A stretch of 64,000 nucleotides of DNA from a bacterium (GTDB lineage: Bacteria; JAMCPX01), in the NCBI GenBank assembly GCA_021787665.1, contig JAJYLN010000003.1, forward strand, positions 62,001 through 126,000. Reading direction: 5' to 3'. The notes beneath the pieces are model-generated. The model did no database searches, had not been told where the DNA came from, and saw only the letters and a list, made by a program, of their open reading frames with translations. The position numbers and the translations under genes were made by a program. Below are positions 20,517 through 30,090 of the stretch, piece by piece (position 1 is the first letter of the stretch; each line of letters opens with the position of its first letter).

Positions 20517-21668
20517 TCAAAACTTCTCTATCTTGAAGTCTTCTTCCTTGGCAGGGCCTGACTTCTTGTCGAAGTCTTCCCACGTCATGTCCGAGCTCGA
20601 GGTGATGCCCTTTACTCTCAGGGCAAAGTCATCCGGGTTCGTGGACTGCTTCAGAGCTTCCTCGTAGGTAACGAGGCTCTGCCGGAAGAGTTGGAGCAAG
20701 GACTGGTCGAAGGTCTGCATGCCGTAGGTCGTGAACCCCTTCGCGATAGTGTCGACAATCTCCGTTACCCGCTCCTCATCCGCAACGAGCTCCTTTATCC
20801 TCGCGGTCGCTATCATGACCTCGACCGCCGGCACCCTGCCCTTGTTGTCCGCCTTGGGTACGAGTCTCTGGGATATGACGGCCTTCAGAATGGAGGAGAG
20901 CTGGAGCCGCACTGCCTTCTGCTGGTACGGGGGAAATATGGAGATGATCCTGTTTATCGTCTCCTTCGCATCGAGGGTGTGCAGCGTACTGAACACGAGG
21001 TGACCGGTCTCTGCGGCGGTGATGGCCGTCTCAATAGTCTCGAAGTCCCTCATCTCTCCGACGAGAATGACGTCCGGGTCCTCCCGGAGGGCGCTCCGGA
21101 GCGCCGTGGCAAAGCCCTGCGTATCGACCCCGAGCTCACGCTGGTTCACGATGCTCCTCTTGTCCCTGAGCAGGTACTCGATGGGGTCCTCTATGGTGAT
21201 GATGTGGCAGGTCCTGTTGCCGTTGATATAGTCTATCATCGAGGCAAGGGACGTGGACTTTCCGCTCCCGGTCGTTCCGGTGACCAGCACGAGCCCCCGC
21301 TGCTCCATCGCTATCTTCTCGATGACTTTGGGCAGGTTCAACTGCTCGAACGAGGGCACCCCGAAAGGGATGACCCTGAACACGCTCCCAATCGTGCCCC
21401 GCTGTTGGAACACGTTGACCCTGAATCTGCCGAGCCCCGGCACGCCGTAGGCCATGTCAAGCTCGTACGTGGACTTAAACTTCTCGCGCTGCTGCGGCGT
21501 CATGATGCCGAAGGTCATCTTACCGAGCTCCTCCGGTGAGAGCCTCGGCGCCTCCTTGTACGGCACCAGCGAGCCGTTTACCCTGAATATGGGCGGCAGC
21601 CCGGCCTTCAGGTGTATATCCGAAGCATTCGCCTTGATCGCGACCTTCAGGATGTCGTTCAGTTCCAT
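20517..21668 (-). CDS. pilT: Twitching motility ATPase PilT
   Basis: LKAGLPPIFRVNGSLVP, GTTGSGKSTSLASMIDYIN, VGEMRDFETIETAITAAETGHLVFSTLHT. Confidence 0.95.
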   Translation of the reverse strand: MELNDILKVAIKANASDIHLKAGLPPIFRVNGSLVPYKEAPRLSPEELGKMTFGIMTPQQREKFKSTYELDMAYGVPGLGRFRVNVFQQRGTIGSVFRVIPFGVPSFEQLNLPKVIEKIAMEQRGLVLVTGTTGSGKSTSLASMIDYINGNRTCHIITIEDPIEYLLRDKRSIVNQRELGVDTQGFATALRSALREDPDVILVGEMRDFETIETAITAAETGHLVFSTLHTLDAKETINRIISIFPPYQQKAVRLQLSSILKAVISQRLVPKADNKGRVPAVEVMIATARIKELVADEERVTEIVDTIAKGFTTYGMQTFDQSLLQLFRQSLVTYEEALKQSTNPDDFALRVKGITSSSDMTWEDFDKKSGPAKEEDFKIEKF

Positions 21669-22712
21669 CTATGCCTTCTCCTGTTCCTTCTTTTGTTCTT
21701 TCCCGTTTTTTATAAGACCGTAATGCTGCCGAATTTTCTCTTCTATCCTGGCGGATATCTCCGGGTGTTCTCTCAGGAACAGCCTCGTGTTGTCCCTGCC
21801 CTGGCCGATGCGCTCGTTGTTGAAGGTATACCACGCGCCGCTCTTATCTATTGCCTTGATCTCAGCCCCGATGTCAATGATCTCGCCGATCCTCGATATA
21901 CCCTCGCCGTAGTATATATCGAACTCGCTCTCCCGGAAGGGCGGTGCGACCTTGTTCTTGACGATTTTCACCTTGGTCCTGGTGCCGATGATGGAATCGC
22001 CCTCTTTGATATTGCTCACACGCCGTATGTCCACCCGCACCGACGCGTAGAACTTCAGTGCGTTGCCCCCGGTCGTGGTCTCCGGGTTGCCGAAGAACAC
22101 GCCGATCTTCATCCGTATCTGGTTGGTGAATATGACGGTCGTCTGCGTCTTGCTGATGTTCGCCGTGAGCTTGCGGAGCGCCTGCGACATCAGCCGTGCC
22201 TGCGCACCCATTTGTGCATCACCCATCTCGCCCTCGAGCTCGGCCCTGGGCACGAGGGCAGCGACGGAGTCTATCACGACGATGTCCATGGCGCCGCTGC
22301 GCACGAGCGTGTCCGTTATCTCGAGCGCCTGCTCACCGGAGTCCGGCTGGGACACGAGCAGCTCGTCGATGTTGACCCCCAGCTTCTTCGCATAATTTAC
22401 ATCGAGGGCGTGTTCCGCATCTATGAACGCGGCGATACCGCCCGTTTTCTGCGCCTCGGCGATGATGTGGAGCGTGAGGGTCGTCTTGCCGGAGGACTCC
22501 GGACCGAAGATCTCAACGACCCTGCCCTTGGGGATACCACCCACGCCCAGGGCCACGTCGAGACCGAGCGAGCCGGTCGGTATCACGGGCGTATCCACTA
22601 TCGCCCCGGTCGTACCGAGCTTCATGATGCTGCCCTTGCCGAACTGCTTTTCGATGTTGAGAAGGGCCATGTCGAGAGCCTTCTTCTTACTCTGGGTATC
22701 GATAATGGTCAT
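21669..22712 (-). CDS. recA: Recombinase RecA
   Basis: [63 protein letters not shown]. Confidence 0.98.
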   Translation of the reverse strand: MTIIDTQSKKKALDMALLNIEKQFGKGSIMKLGTTGAIVDTPVIPTGSLGLDVALGVGGIPKGRVVEIFGPESSGKTTLTLHIIAEAQKTGGIAAFIDAEHALDVNYAKKLGVNIDELLVSQPDSGEQALEITDTLVRSGAMDIVVIDSVAALVPRAELEGEMGDAQMGAQARLMSQALRKLTANISKTQTTVIFTNQIRMKIGVFFGNPETTTGGNALKFYASVRVDIRRVSNIKEGDSIIGTRTKVKIVKNKVAPPFRESEFDIYYGEGISRIGEIIDIGAEIKAIDKSGAWYTFNNERIGQGRDNTRLFLREHPEISARIEEKIRQHYGLIKNGKEQKKEQEKA

Positions 22713-23323
22713 ACTGCCTCCTTTTTCAGGGCTACCTCATACAGCGGGAGGTATACGGCGCCCTTTGGCCCCAGTATACTTTGGAACAGCACCGCCCTGT
22801 CAACTGGCGAGGTGCCTATGATCTGATCATCCCACATCTCCCTGACTTTTTCAAGCGGACCGGCCCTGCCTGCAGGCACCACGCCCGCAGGGTCACTGAG
22901 TCTGGCAACGGTTATGTGCGCGGAGAACGATCTGTTCTCCCTGTTTATGTCACCTATGGTACCCTCTATCCGTCCGGCGAGCGCCCGGACCTGATCGGCC
23001 TGTCGTACGCCTATCCACAGGACCCTTGGCCCCGTGACGGACGGGAACGCCCCGATGCCACAGAGGTCTATACGAAAGGCCCTCATGTCTTTCAGCGCAT
23101 CCAGTGCGCCCTGCGCACGCAGGACATCGTGCTCGTCTATATCGCCGAGGAACTTCAGCGTGAGATGGATGCCGTCCCTGCTGACCCATCTGACGGCTTT
23201 CCATGCGCTGCGTACCGCAGCGTCCTTCTGTCGGGCCCCGGAGGCCCTCAGTGTGTCCATGACCTCGACCACCGCGGACTTGGCCGCGTCTCCAACAGGG
23301 ACTGCGATGAACGCCCTTACCAT
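22709..23323 (-). CDS. thpR: RNA 2',3'-cyclic phosphodiesterase
   Basis: [22 protein letters not shown] and HITVAR (two HxT/S motifs). Confidence 0.92.
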   Translation of the reverse strand: MVRAFIAVPVGDAAKSAVVEVMDTLRASGARQKDAAVRSAWKAVRWVSRDGIHLTLKFLGDIDEHDVLRAQGALDALKDMRAFRIDLCGIGAFPSVTGPRVLWIGVRQADQVRALAGRIEGTIGDINRENRSFSAHITVARLSDPAGVVPAGRAGPLEKVREMWDDQIIGTSPVDRAVLFQSILGPKGAVYLPLYEVALKKEAV

Positions 23324-23326
23324 CGT

Positions 23327-23800
23327 TCAGACCGTCAGGTAAAAGAAGATCAGGATGCGGGCTGCTATGCTCGCATAGACGGCCGCAACCACGTCGTCGA
23401 GCATGACTCCGATCCCGCCGTGCACGTTCTTGTCCACATAGGACGCGGGGAAGGGCTTGAGGATGTCGAAGGCCCTGAAACAGAGAAAGGCGATCAGGAG
23501 GGCGGCCGGCCCCGGGTGTAGGAAGAGCATGACCATGTACATGCCCGCGATCTCGTCTATCACGATCCTGCTGCTGTCCTGCTGACCGAGGATCTTCTCC
23601 GCCACCCCTGCCACGTACGTTCCGACAAAGAGCAGGCCAGCCAGCAACGCCAGCGACTGGTAAACACCCAGCCAGCGCGCGGCACCATAGGCGAGCACAG
23701 CGCCCAGCACGCTTCCGAACGTGCCGGGCGCAAAAGGCACGAAACCCACGAACATACCCGTGGCAAAGAACAGAACAACAGTGTTGTACAGTCTTTTCAT
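23327..23800 (-). CDS. pgpA: Phosphatidylglycerophosphatase A
   Basis: VPFAPGTFGSVLGAVLAYG, IVIDEIAGMY, FRAFDILKPFPA, GGIGVMLDDVVA. Confidence 0.93.
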   Translation of the reverse strand: MKRLYNTVVLFFATGMFVGFVPFAPGTFGSVLGAVLAYGAARWLGVYQSLALLAGLLFVGTYVAGVAEKILGQQDSSRIVIDEIAGMYMVMLFLHPGPAALLIAFLCFRAFDILKPFPASYVDKNVHGGIGVMLDDVVAAVYASIAARILIFFYLTV

Positions 23801-23981
23801 TCTCTCCTGGCTCCTAGAGCTTTATACGAATATATTTTATATTAATCCTATCGTGGATCGCTGTCAAGGGCGATGGGAGAAAGAGGGACAGTTGCCCTGT
23901 CTCATATTCGGGACAAACATAGGAAAGAGATCATCACCCTAATCAAGGGACGTATGCCCTCAGGCATACGGTCTTCATAGC

Positions 23982-24941
23982 TCAACCGAGGATGTCCTTG
24001 TAAAACTCTTCTTCCTTTATGGCCTGGATAAGGAGCATGTCCGCAACCATGCGGAAGTCTGGCACCTGCGACTCGCTTATTTCCTTGAGGACGGCGGAGA
24101 TATCGGTCCACCGGGCCGCGATCTGTCCCATCGCAGCCACCGGCCTCTTACCCGCGAACTCTTGGAGGGCCTCCGTATACATCTTCCTGAACCCGCCCCC
24201 GCCGGTGCCCCTCTTCTCCATCACCTGATACGCGAACCGGGCGAGCCACTTCCAGTCATGCAGCTCTTTCCATTCGACGACCTTCTTGGAGGCGAGTTGC
24301 ATGCCCTTCACGCCGTACCCTTCGAAACCGTCTTGATCCAGCATGCTCTTCGCGTTCTCCCTCGCTGCATCGGCCAGGAGCTTCTTCTTCTGCGGAATTG
24401 CGGCCGGCTCCGCCACCGGCGTAAAATGTGCCTGCGTGCCTTCGGGAAAATCCCCGTGCATAACGCCTTCGAGCAGTGCGTCGAGTGAACACATGGTCAG
24501 CCCCTTCCGCTCGGTATCGGATATGTATGCCGTACCGCCCTCGAGGTCGTACCCCCAGAGAACGACTACGTGTCCGGGGAAATGCGTCTTACTTTTGTAA
24601 TAATCGAGGTAAAAGATGTCCGTCCTCAGGAGCACGGGCGCTCCGCTGTCTATGCTGGTCACCAGGGCGGAGCGCAGATCTTCCTTCGAACCTGCCGTGT
24701 GCCACTGGAATGCCGCTCCTATGTTCCTGAAAAAGACCTCCTCGATGTCCCTAGACCTGAAGTGCATTAACCTCGCCGGGGTCAGGCCCTCGATGTACCA
24801 GAACCCGAGGCCTGCCCCTGCGCAGAAGCACTCGGGCTCTGTCAGCGCGTGACCGTAGAAACGCATGAGGTCGGCAAGTGCCGTTGACGCACAGTGCCTC
24901 CCGGGGACATGGACCCAGTCTTTGATGATGCTCTGACCCAT
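23982..24941 (-). CDS. BtrH N-terminal / DUF4872-type papain-like domain protein
   Basis: VPGRHCASTALADLMRFYGHALTEPECFCAGAGLGFWYIEG...PVLLRTDIFYLDYY...HFPGHVVVLWGYD. Confidence 0.7.
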   Translation of the reverse strand: MGQSIIKDWVHVPGRHCASTALADLMRFYGHALTEPECFCAGAGLGFWYIEGLTPARLMHFRSRDIEEVFFRNIGAAFQWHTAGSKEDLRSALVTSIDSGAPVLLRTDIFYLDYYKSKTHFPGHVVVLWGYDLEGGTAYISDTERKGLTMCSLDALLEGVMHGDFPEGTQAHFTPVAEPAAIPQKKKLLADAARENAKSMLDQDGFEGYGVKGMQLASKKVVEWKELHDWKWLARFAYQVMEKRGTGGGGFRKMYTEALQEFAGKRPVAAMGQIAARWTDISAVLKEISESQVPDFRMVADMLLIQAIKEEEFYKDILG

Positions 24942-24994
24942 GAAAAAGAGTGTAAACACACCTCCGCCTGATCGTGCAACCGTTTTTTATCATG

Positions 24995-25051
24995 TCGGTG
25001 TTGCAAGGGCCCGCAGTACTGGCCCTACGCCGGCCCGCAATGGCCATGAGG
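24995..25051 (+). repeat. Copy A of an intergenic element shared with 47623..47679
   Basis: tcggtgttgcaagggcccgcagtactggccctacgccggcccgcaatggccatgagg; about 49/58 aligned columns identical to copy B by hand. Confidence 0.65.
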
Positions 25052-25275
25052 TAAGGCAGTAGATGCCGGCATGTTTTTTTTGCAGGTGATTCCGACCATG
25101 TGGCCCCCCCTCTATCAAGCGAGAAACTGAAAAGAGTTCCTCTCCAATCATTGCATAGTATTGCTCCAAATGAGCCTTGTAGCACGCCTGAGATAGACAT
25201 GAAAAAAGAGAGACAGCCTTGACACAGGTTCGAGGTGTGTGCTACTGAGATCGCAACCGGTACGAAGGAGGAATT

Positions 25276-26463
25276 ATGGCGAAAAAGATTCTACTCGCTG
25301 ACGATTCGATAACTATCCAGAAGGTTATTTCGATAACCTTCTCGCCCCCGGACTACGAGATTTCCATCGTCGACAACGGTAACGATGCGATAAAGAAGAC
25401 GACCGAGGCGAGACCGGATATCGTCCTGACCGACATCGTCATGCCGGGGAAGAATGGGTACGAGGTATGCGACGCCATAAAGAGCAACGCGGGTCTTCAG
25501 GGTATACCCGTTCTCCTGCTGACGGGCGCTTTTGAGGCATTCGATGAACAGAAGGCCCGGCAATCAGGCGCCGATGCATGGCTCTCGAAGCCGTTCGAGA
25601 CACAGACGCTGATCGATAAGGTCACCGCCCTGCTCTCGAAGCCGGCGGTCAAAAAGCCTGTGGAGGCGAAGCCCCATGCCGCAAAGCCAGCAGCCCCACC
25701 GCCGCCCCCGGCACCGCCATCGTCAAGACCCGGTATGCCGCCTCCCCCTCCGCCGAGGAAGCCTGCTCCGGCGAGTGCCCCGCTACCGCCTCCCCCTCCG
25801 AAGCCTGCAAAGAGCGCACCTATAGAGGCTGTCGAGGGAATACAGGAGCTCTCTTCGGAAGAGACATTCGGGGTCACCGGAGACACGATCGGTGACGAAT
25901 CTGGCTGGGAAACCATACCACTCGGCGAGAGCAAGCCAGCACCTGTTCAGACTGAGGAAAAGTCAGACGAACCCGCGGGAGAAGAGTCTCCGTTAGAGGG
26001 TTTGGAAGGCATGTCCGCTAAGCCGCTCGAAGGACCGTCCCTGTCAAAAGAATCGGAAGAGGAAGAGCTTTCGGTAGGCTTCGGTGACCTCGAGGCGGCC
26101 ATGGAAGAAGAGGCGCCGAAAGAGGAAGTCCAAGCGCCGGAGGAACCGTACCAGAAGACGTACGATACAAGAGACCTGTCCGACGTCGTCGAAGAGGAGG
26201 CCGTGGCCGCTAACGAAGCCGCACCTCCGGCCGGCCTGAGCAAGGAAGAGCTCCTGGAACTGGCATCAAACAAGATAACAGGCTTGCTCCAGTCCATGCT
26301 GCCGGATAAGCTCGACGAGGTCATACGACAGACGGTAGAGATGAAGGTTGACACGATCGTGCGGGAAGTCGCTGAGAAGATCCTATGGGAAGTCGTACCC
26401 GCCCTGACGGAGACAATGATAAAAGAGGAAATACAAAGACTTAAGACGAAGAAGAAGCCGTGA
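25276..26463 (+). CDS. Response regulator receiver protein with Pro-rich linker and C-terminal helical domain
   Basis: MAKKILLADDSITIQKVISITF...RPDIVLTDIVMPGKNGYEVC...LSKPFETQTL; PPPPAPPSSRPGMPPPPPPRKP linker. Confidence 0.9.
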   Translation: MAKKILLADDSITIQKVISITFSPPDYEISIVDNGNDAIKKTTEARPDIVLTDIVMPGKNGYEVCDAIKSNAGLQGIPVLLLTGAFEAFDEQKARQSGADAWLSKPFETQTLIDKVTALLSKPAVKKPVEAKPHAAKPAAPPPPPAPPSSRPGMPPPPPPRKPAPASAPLPPPPPKPAKSAPIEAVEGIQELSSEETFGVTGDTIGDESGWETIPLGESKPAPVQTEEKSDEPAGEESPLEGLEGMSAKPLEGPSLSKESEEEELSVGFGDLEAAMEEEAPKEEVQAPEEPYQKTYDTRDLSDVVEEEAVAANEAAPPAGLSKEELLELASNKITGLLQSMLPDKLDEVIRQTVEMKVDTIVREVAEKILWEVVPALTETMIKEEIQRLKTKKKP

Positions 26464-26584
26464 CCTTTTAGTCAACAGAACCGACTTACACATGCAGGGG
26501 CGGTCCGAAAACCGCCCCTACGCATTTGCAAGGTACGTTCCCTGCACAAATGTTTCAGCTTTTAATTCCTCTGTGGTATACAGG

Positions 26585-29248
26585 ATGACCAACATGGATA
26601 CAGCGGACACGAAAATAGGTGGAGCTTATTCCCACAAAGACGTCGAAGAGCGATGGTACGCATACTGGGAAGAGAACGGCCTTTTCCATGAGGAGCCGGA
26701 CCAAAGGCAGGCTTACTCGATCGTCATTCCCCCGCCCAATATCACCGGCTCCCTTCATATGGGCCATGCGCTGAACAATACCCTCCAGGACATCCTCGTC
26801 CGCTATAAAAAAATGCAGGGCTTCAATGTCGTATGGATACCGGGCACGGACCATGCCGGCATCGCAGCGCAGAACGTCGTCGAGCGACAGCTCGCACAGG
26901 AGGGGCTCAGCAGGTTCAAGATCGGCAGGGAAAAGTTCATCGAGCGGGTCTGGGAATGGAAAAAGAAATCGGGCGATACCATAGTCCATCAGCTCATGAA
27001 GCTGGGCGTTGCCTGCGATTGGGCGCGACAGAGATTCACCATGGATGACGGACTGTCCTTGGCTGTCAGGGAGGTGTTCGTGAGGCTCTACAACGAGGGC
27101 CTCATCTATCGGGGCGAGTACATTATCAACTGGTGCCCTCGGTGCTTTACTGCGCTCTCCGATCTCGAGGTCGAACACAAGGACGAAGAGGGGAAGCTGT
27201 ATTACCTGTTCTACCCAAACCCGGACCGGAAGGGGGGAATTACGGTCGCCACGACCAGACCGGAGACTATGCTCGGAGACACCGCCGTAGCGGTGCATCC
27301 CGAAGACCCGCGGTACAAGGCCGCTATCGGAAAGACCGTCGTTCTACCGTTAGCGGACAGAGAGATACCGATTATCGCGGACCCGGCGGTGAAGGCCGAC
27401 TTCGGGACCGGGGCCGTGAAGATAACCCCTGCACACGACTTCAACGACTTCGAGGTTTCGAAGCGGCACTCCCTGGCGCAGATCCAGGTCATCGAGCGTA
27501 CGGGAAAGATGTCTGCCGCAGCAGGTAAATATCAGGGGATGGACAGATACAAGGCTCGCGAGGCCATCGTCGAGAGACTGCAGAAGCTCGGTCTGCTCGT
27601 CAAGATTGAAGACTACCGGCTGCCGGCCGGGAGATGCTACCGGTGCAGCACCGTGACCGAGCCCATGGTGTCCACGCAGTGGTTCGTAAAGACCGCCACC
27701 CTCGCACGGCCCGCGATCGATGCGGTCAGGGACCACCGGACACGGATTATACCGACCGCGTGGGAAAACGCTTATTTTGAGTGGATGGAGAACATCAGGG
27801 ACTGGTGTATATCGAGACAGATATGGTGGGGGCACAGGATCCCTGCATGGTATTGCGACGACTGCAAGGGCATCACCGCTTCCGTGCAACCGCCCGCGAA
27901 GTGCTCGCACTGCAGCAGCACGAACCTACGTCAGGACGAGGACGTGCTCGACACGTGGTTCTCCTCGGCGCTCTGGCCGTTCTCGACCCTCGGATGGCCG
28001 GCAAAGACCGGCGACCTGGAATACTATTATCCGACCAGCACACTCGTGACGGCATTCGACATCATCTTCTTCTGGGTGGCCCGCATGATGATGATGGGGC
28101 TGAAATTCATGGGCGATGTGCCCTTCAGGGATGTCTATATCCACGCGCTCGTGCGGGACGAGCTGGGCAAGAAGATGAGCAAGACCAAGGGCAACGTGAT
28201 CGACCCGCTTGTCATCATCGAGAAGTACGGCACGGATGCGTTCAGATTCACGCTCGCCGCCATGGCAGCGCAGGGCAGGGACATACGCCTGTCCGAGCAG
28301 CGGATAACGGGCTACAAGAACTTTATCAACAAGCTCTGGAACAGTACGCGGTTCGTGAACATCAAAAAGACTGAGGCCGGGGTGGGACGGCCGTTCCATC
28401 AGAGCTCCCAGGTCCCTATCAATGCGTGGATCAACAGAAAATTACGGCGCGTGACAGCGGGGGTCATGGACGCGATCGACGGCTACCGTTTCAACGATGC
28501 GGCGACGGCCCTGTACCAGTTCGTCTGGCACGAGTACTGTGATTGGTATATCGAGATGGTCAAGGTCCGCACCGCAGCATCACCGGACAGGACGACGCTG
28601 GACAACATGCTGTTCGTCCACGACGTCATGACGCGACTGCTCCACCCCTTCATCCCTTTCCTGACGGAAGAGGCCTACCACATCCTCGGCGGTACCGGCT
28701 CGATACTGCGGGAGCGCTACCCTGACGTCGACCACTTGATCCAGCCGGACAGCGCGGCGGATATCGCCGCGGACGAAGTCGACTTGGTCATCGACATCAT
28801 CAAGCGCATCAGAAACATACGGGCCGAATGCAATGTACCTGCCGCGGCCGATATCGATATTAGCTTCTCGGGTACCGGCGAGCGCCAGGGACTGGTCCGG
28901 AAATATCATGACTACATCACACGGCTGACCCGGACCAAAGGCATGGATGTTTATCAGGGCGTCCCGGGGATGAAAGGCAGTGCGGTTGAACGGGTGGAAG
29001 GAGTGACCATCTATGTTCATCTCGCCGGCGTGATAGAGCCCTCCACCGAGATTCAAAGACTCGATAAGGAGATGGGCAAGCTGCAGCTCGACCTCGAGAA
29101 ATACAAGTACAAGCTCAGCAACGAGGAGTTCGTACGAAAGGCACCCCAGGAAGTGATCGATGAGGCGAAACAGATACATGCGGAGCTGAAGGAGCGTCAC
29201 GAGCAGTTGAACGCAGCAAAGAAAAGGCTGGAAGAGCTCTTGCGATGA
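26585..29248 (+). CDS. valS: Valyl-tRNA synthetase
   Basis: IPPPNITGSLHMGHALNNTLQDI, GTDHAGIAAQNVVERQL, KMSKTKGNVIDPL, C-terminal coiled coil. Confidence 0.98.
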   Translation: MTNMDTADTKIGGAYSHKDVEERWYAYWEENGLFHEEPDQRQAYSIVIPPPNITGSLHMGHALNNTLQDILVRYKKMQGFNVVWIPGTDHAGIAAQNVVERQLAQEGLSRFKIGREKFIERVWEWKKKSGDTIVHQLMKLGVACDWARQRFTMDDGLSLAVREVFVRLYNEGLIYRGEYIINWCPRCFTALSDLEVEHKDEEGKLYYLFYPNPDRKGGITVATTRPETMLGDTAVAVHPEDPRYKAAIGKTVVLPLADREIPIIADPAVKADFGTGAVKITPAHDFNDFEVSKRHSLAQIQVIERTGKMSAAAGKYQGMDRYKAREAIVERLQKLGLLVKIEDYRLPAGRCYRCSTVTEPMVSTQWFVKTATLARPAIDAVRDHRTRIIPTAWENAYFEWMENIRDWCISRQIWWGHRIPAWYCDDCKGITASVQPPAKCSHCSSTNLRQDEDVLDTWFSSALWPFSTLGWPAKTGDLEYYYPTSTLVTAFDIIFFWVARMMMMGLKFMGDVPFRDVYIHALVRDELGKKMSKTKGNVIDPLVIIEKYGTDAFRFTLAAMAAQGRDIRLSEQRITGYKNFINKLWNSTRFVNIKKTEAGVGRPFHQSSQVPINAWINRKLRRVTAGVMDAIDGYRFNDAATALYQFVWHEYCDWYIEMVKVRTAASPDRTTLDNMLFVHDVMTRLLHPFIPFLTEEAYHILGGTGSILRERYPDVDHLIQPDSAADIAADEVDLVIDIIKRIRNIRAECNVPAAADIDISFSGTGERQGLVRKYHDYITRLTRTKGMDVYQGVPGMKGSAVERVEGVTIYVHLAGVIEPSTEIQRLDKEMGKLQLDLEKYKYKLSNEEFVRKAPQEVIDEAKQIHAELKERHEQLNAAKKRLEELLR

Positions 29249-30090
29249 GCTGCACGGACCGCATCATACCGTGTGCGCTCGATGAAGACATCGGTACCGG
29301 GGACATCACGACCGACGGCATCATCGACGACGCGCTCCTCGCATCGGCAGCCATCATCATGAAGGAGAACGCCGTCGTTTCCGGGATGGAGGTCGTACGG
29401 CGGGTCTTCCTGACCGTGGACCCCGCGATACAGTTCGAACCGCTCGTCAGGGACGGACAAGCCGTCCAGAAAGGCGAGGTCATTGCCAACCTGACCGGGA
29501 AGGCCCGCTCCCTGCTCAAGGGAGAGCGTTGTGCGCTCAATTTTCTGATGAGGCTGTCCGGCATCGCCACCCTCACGCGCGCGTTCACACTGGCTATCGA
29601 GGGCACCGGGGTGGTCCTGCTCGATACACGGAAGACGACGCCCGGGCTGCGTGCGCTGGAGAAGCATGCGGTAAGGACCGGAGGCGGGAAGAACCACAGG
29701 TTCGGCCTGTTCGACGGCGTGCTGATAAAAGACAACCACATCAAGGCGTCGGGCAGCGTCGGTGAAGCCGTGAAGAGGATGAAGCACGTCGTGCCGTACC
29801 ATACGATAGAGGTTGAGGTCCGGACCCTCGGGGAGCTGAACGAAGCGATGCTCGCCGGTGCCGATATCGTCATGCTCGACAACATGCCTGTGGAGACGAT
29901 GAAACAGGCCTTAGAACTTGTGAAGGGCAAGGCGCTGACCGAGGTGTCCGGGAACGTGACCCTCGAGAATATCCGGGATATAGCGCGGATCCGTCCGGAC
30001 TTCATATCGACCGGGGCCATCACACATTCTGCGAGGGCCATTGATATTTCGATGAAGCTAACTACCATCTATACAAAGGAGACACCATGA
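29245..30090 (+). CDS. nadC: Nicotinate-nucleotide pyrophosphorylase (carboxylating)
   Basis: LDEDIGTGDITTDGI, GERCALNFLMRLSGIATLT, DTRKTTPGLRALEKHAVRTGGGKNHRFGLFDGVLIKDNHI. Confidence 0.97.
   Translation: MSCTDRIIPCALDEDIGTGDITTDGIIDDALLASAAIIMKENAVVSGMEVVRRVFLTVDPAIQFEPLVRDGQAVQKGEVIANLTGKARSLLKGERCALNFLMRLSGIATLTRAFTLAIEGTGVVLLDTRKTTPGLRALEKHAVRTGGGKNHRFGLFDGVLIKDNHIKASGSVGEAVKRMKHVVPYHTIEVEVRTLGELNEAMLAGADIVMLDNMPVETMKQALELVKGKALTEVSGNVTLENIRDIARIRPDFISTGAITHSARAIDISMKLTTIYTKETP

Noticed and set aside
23005-23020. tatccaca DnaA-box-like sequence
   Set aside because: Single imperfect hit inside thpR coding sequence; no cluster indicating oriC.
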